Source: Treponema sp.
GTDB lineage: Bacteria; Spirochaetota; Spirochaetia; Treponematales; Treponemataceae
Assembly (NCBI GenBank): GCA_017412405.1
Contig: JAFPYB010000230.1
Span: forward strand, 1-33,794
Direction of reading: 5' to 3'
DNA: 33,794 bases
Positions 33,001-33,794 of the stretch are shown here, in pieces. A program made the translations under genes and the position numbers. The notes under the pieces are model-generated. The model was not told where the DNA came from. It did no database searches and saw only the letters and a program-made list of their open reading frames with translations. Each line of letters opens with the position of its first letter. The stretch's first letter is position 1.

Positions 33001-33154
33001 CGTCGTACGCCGTCCATGTGCGACTCACATAATCGGAAAGGAAATTGTCGTTGATGTCTGCAAACGACTTTGCCGTCTGCGCCCACACAGCAGATGAAAA
33101 AAAAATGAGTGAAAAAATCAACGAACACACTTTTTTCTTCAATAGATACCGCAC
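30053..33154 (-). CDS. Membrane adenylate cyclase with periplasmic two-component-regulator propeller
   Basis: A 1033-residue protein. A signal peptide (cleavage near VWA, residue 25) leads to repeated propeller blades with the pattern GTIWIGSNDDG/IWFATNRGGI (about 35-620). A Y_Y_Y-like domain follows (RFSYRLEGFDDDYSDW, YTNLKYGTYKFSVYSEN). After it come a membrane helix (about 770-793), a coiled coil and a class III cyclase (855-1033). Asp861 and Asp905 bind metal, Lys901 and Asp971 fit ATP rather than GTP selection, and Asn978/Arg982 are the transition-state residues. So an external ligand, perhaps a glycan, is inferred to control cAMP. The start is GTG 33154, with GAGGGG six bases upstream. 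Confidence 0.92.
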   Translation of the reverse strand: MRYLLKKKVCSLIFSLIFFSSAVWAQTAKSFADINDNFLSDYVSRTWTAYDGLPGNTITDIIQDRSGYIYFGTYAGLVRFDGVEFVTLNRSYDPKYDFVAARALFQDSDGTIWIGSNDDGLIGMCADGTIEKYTVENGLSNNSVRAICEDTEKTIWVGTAAGIVCLKKAGDGQTGRSTITRPAGLDQYGEENILVFQLFCDSSGRIWATTSKANGLYVYSLLSQSFARFEGIKSIENPIVDVVMQEKSGAFWFGVAPHYAVRIEGENEVLYDLAHNAQTGSSVSHIYQDGNSNIWFSTEAGVVILRNGKFSYYGTADGLSDGYVVKVLEDREGNIWFATNRGGIQKLSLSKFNTKSLPTAINAIADDTFRGVVWLGGDDGLYCYKNGSFLENDITRLCKDVRVRDVEVTRDGELNISTYEKFGLISVRSDGSKKLYGTADGLTGIKVRVSLKASNDDLYIGTTTGLNIVDARTGRVTTITKENGIANDFIMCIFEDSLGTIWCGTDGGGIFTLADKSVDKIYNSESGLVGNVVFKICELRQGELWITTGNGISRIKEGKIFNFTSANGLGTDAVFQIMLDHTQTAWMTGNSGIFSAKFSDMEDLADEKIRQISTRFFGKSDGLVSGGVTSTSRSMKDSLGRMWFTLIDGFSVYDPVKNASNTVKPLVEIQEVQIDGKRFDSHAKKFIVPPSVKRLSFKFTGLTFISSDQTRFSYRLEGFDDDYSDWDFARTVSYTNLKYGTYKFSVYSENGDDVKSELSDIVTIVKKPYLWELVWFWILLLFLAVGIAFLIVFLRFKAMKKYQIVLENKVEERTRDLQNEMKKSRTLLLSILPEDVANDLTEHPNDIHARKFPNVTVLFTDIVGFTKMSDRLSAEEVVSMLNRLITKFDLRAKKEGIEKIKTIGDAYMAASGLTEDKENDGAIRMLRYAKGIIEDVNEFNRDSRNQVQIRLGINTGNLVAGVIGKTKFIYDIWGDTVNVASRMESSGQPMKIHVTEDTYKETKGEFDYEGPIEIEVKGKGMMKTYYLLAAPKS

Positions 33155-33226
33155 TATGCACCCCTCGCAAAATCATGCAGGGCAATAAAAAAATCAGGCG
33201 ATTTTTTTAACTATCCTGCTTATTAT

Positions 33227-33255
33227 ATACTAGTCATACTTTGCAGAATCGTCAA
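33227..33255 (-). promoter_or_regulatory. Candidate promoter of the adenylate cyclase gene
   Basis: Minus-strand TTGACG (33250-33255) and TAGTAT (33227-33232) are 17 bases apart. A TATAAT at 33222-33227 overlaps the -10 but is 22 bases from the -35. The 5' leader would be about 65 bases. The rest of 33256-33446 is AT-rich with nothing else certain. Confidence 0.45.
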
Positions 33256-33406
33256 GAAAAACTTTCAATATTTCTAGTATTATTTTGTTTATTGCGAACT
33301 TTCCACCTATATTTTTTGCGCTGGTGATTCTACTTCACGAACCGCCGATTTACAATCTTTCGTTTCATAAGATTATCATATGAGAAAATGTGAAATGCTA
33401 GAATTA

Positions 33407-33651
33407 TGCCCGTCTGTGGACTTTGCCAGAACGGAGCAAAAAATCATTAATTGTATTTTCTCAGCAATTCGCTGATTGATTCATCGATATTTTTTTTCAA
33501 GGAATTTGACAGCAAAATCAAGTCAGAAGAAAATGAATCGGGTTTTGCGTCATCGTATATGAAGAACTGAAACGGCTTTACATTGAGCGAACGCGCGAGC
33601 TTGACGATTGTTTCTGGCGCACCCCACTTGCTGCCCGCCTGTGGACTTTGC
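33407..33651. repeat. 20-bp direct repeat flanking the XRE remnant
   Basis: TGCCCG(T/C)CTGTGGACTTTGC occurs at 33407-33426 and 33632-33651 with a single mismatch. The right copy lies inside the remnant of the regulator and the left copy lies past its stop. Both copies read CP(S/P)VDFA in the same plus-strand frame, so they may be pieces of a duplicated coding segment or footprints of a recombination event. Confidence 0.6.
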
Positions 33652-33674
33652 AACGAAGATTGATTTACAGGCAA
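33447..33674 (-). pseudogene. XRE-family regulator remnant, N-terminus missing
   Basis: The frame encodes 75 residues. AGSKWGAPETIVKLARSLNVKPFQFFIYDD matches the second half of a Cro/C1 helix-turn-helix and the start of its linker, as in treponemal XRE proteins. The first two helices are absent: upstream the frame has a TAG after about seven more codons, and only a TTG without ribosome binding site can start it. A short helical tail (SNSLKKNIDESISELLRKYN) remains. This looks like a decayed regulator rather than a working gene. A TTG-started short protein cannot be fully excluded. Confidence 0.6.
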
Positions 33675-33761
33675 ATATCCAATAGAATAAATTTTAATCT
33701 AAAAGATAAAAATTAAATCAAATTTTTTCATCTCTGCCACATTTTGACAGACCACCGCTCT

Positions 33762-33794
33762 TATAATCAAATAAAAATTCCAGGAGGAATATTA
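33762..33794 (+). promoter_or_regulatory. -10 and ribosome binding site of a gene starting beyond the window
   Basis: TATAAT (33762-33767) and a perfect AGGAGG (33782-33787) are followed by AATATTA to the window edge. A plus-strand start codon is expected at or just after the edge. A TTGACA (33744-33749) is only 12 bases from the -10, too close to be its partner. Confidence 0.5.

Noticed and set aside
33380-33475. Plus-strand 31-codon frame starting ATG at 33380
   Set aside because: No ribosome binding site or promoter. It overlaps the end of the XRE remnant and contains one arm of the direct repeat.
33744-33767. TTGACA followed by TATAAT near the right edge
   Set aside because: The spacer is only 12 bases, too short for a normal promoter pair, although the TATAAT alone may be used.
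1-33794. CRISPR arrays, prophage genes, insertion sequence transposases, rRNA
   Set aside because: Looked for and not seen. The only regular repeats are the tonB 72-bp units and the dispersed elements described.

Overview
The window looks like chromosomal DNA of a treponeme-type spirochaete, probably a gut or rumen Treponema of moderate GC content. This is inferred from gene content and style: many MKK-type lipoprotein and outer-membrane signal peptides with loose lipoboxes, a TAXI binding protein, a PTS EIIA regulator without PTS permease genes, a LacI-like domain fused to a chemotaxis signalling domain, and poly-G tracts next to envelope genes. No phage, plasmid or CRISPR region is visible, apart from short dispersed repeats and one decayed regulator. 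The organism was not identified by any search.

Layout. 1-1800: end of gpmI (glycolysis), a palindromic dispersed repeat, and an orphan TAXI lipoprotein. 1812-1882: tRNA-Gly(CCC) on the minus strand. 1992-4445 (minus): soluble LacI-like chemoreceptor, divergent from a plus-strand block (4624-8599) of an unrecognised 486-aa protein, an EIIA(Ntr/Fru)-like regulator and transketolase. 8612-8751: second copy of the dispersed repeat, placed to act as the transketolase terminator. 8778-9562 (minus): NUDIX hydrolase and NifU-like protein, overlapping by ATGA. 9632-11923: U32 family protein. 12024-12488 (minus): ssb. 12720-14333: COG2509-type flavoprotein. 14463-14588: a 41-aa basic protein with its own promoter and terminator. 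14697-17096 (minus): RarA fused to a second domain. 17162-18910 (minus): outer-membrane-type protein plus lipoprotein. 19021-21035: folD and a GGDEF protein.

21096-29817 (minus) looks like one five-gene transcription unit: a 1529-aa double acyl-CoA dehydratase activase, an exported 457-aa unknown, then exbB-exbD-tonB. It has a good promoter at 29931-29959 overlapped by a perfect palindrome. A nine-base G tract sits exactly where the exbB ribosome binding site should be, which suggests phase-variable expression of TonB energisation. 30053-33154 (minus): a membrane adenylate cyclase with a periplasmic beta-propeller sensor. 33447-33674: remnant of an XRE regulator. A ribosome binding site at the right edge points to a plus-strand gene beginning just outside.

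Three genes (U32, rarA, flavoprotein) have promoter-like -10 elements 6-8 bases before the start codon and no ribosome binding site, so they may be leaderless. All functional statements come from reading motifs; no database search was run.
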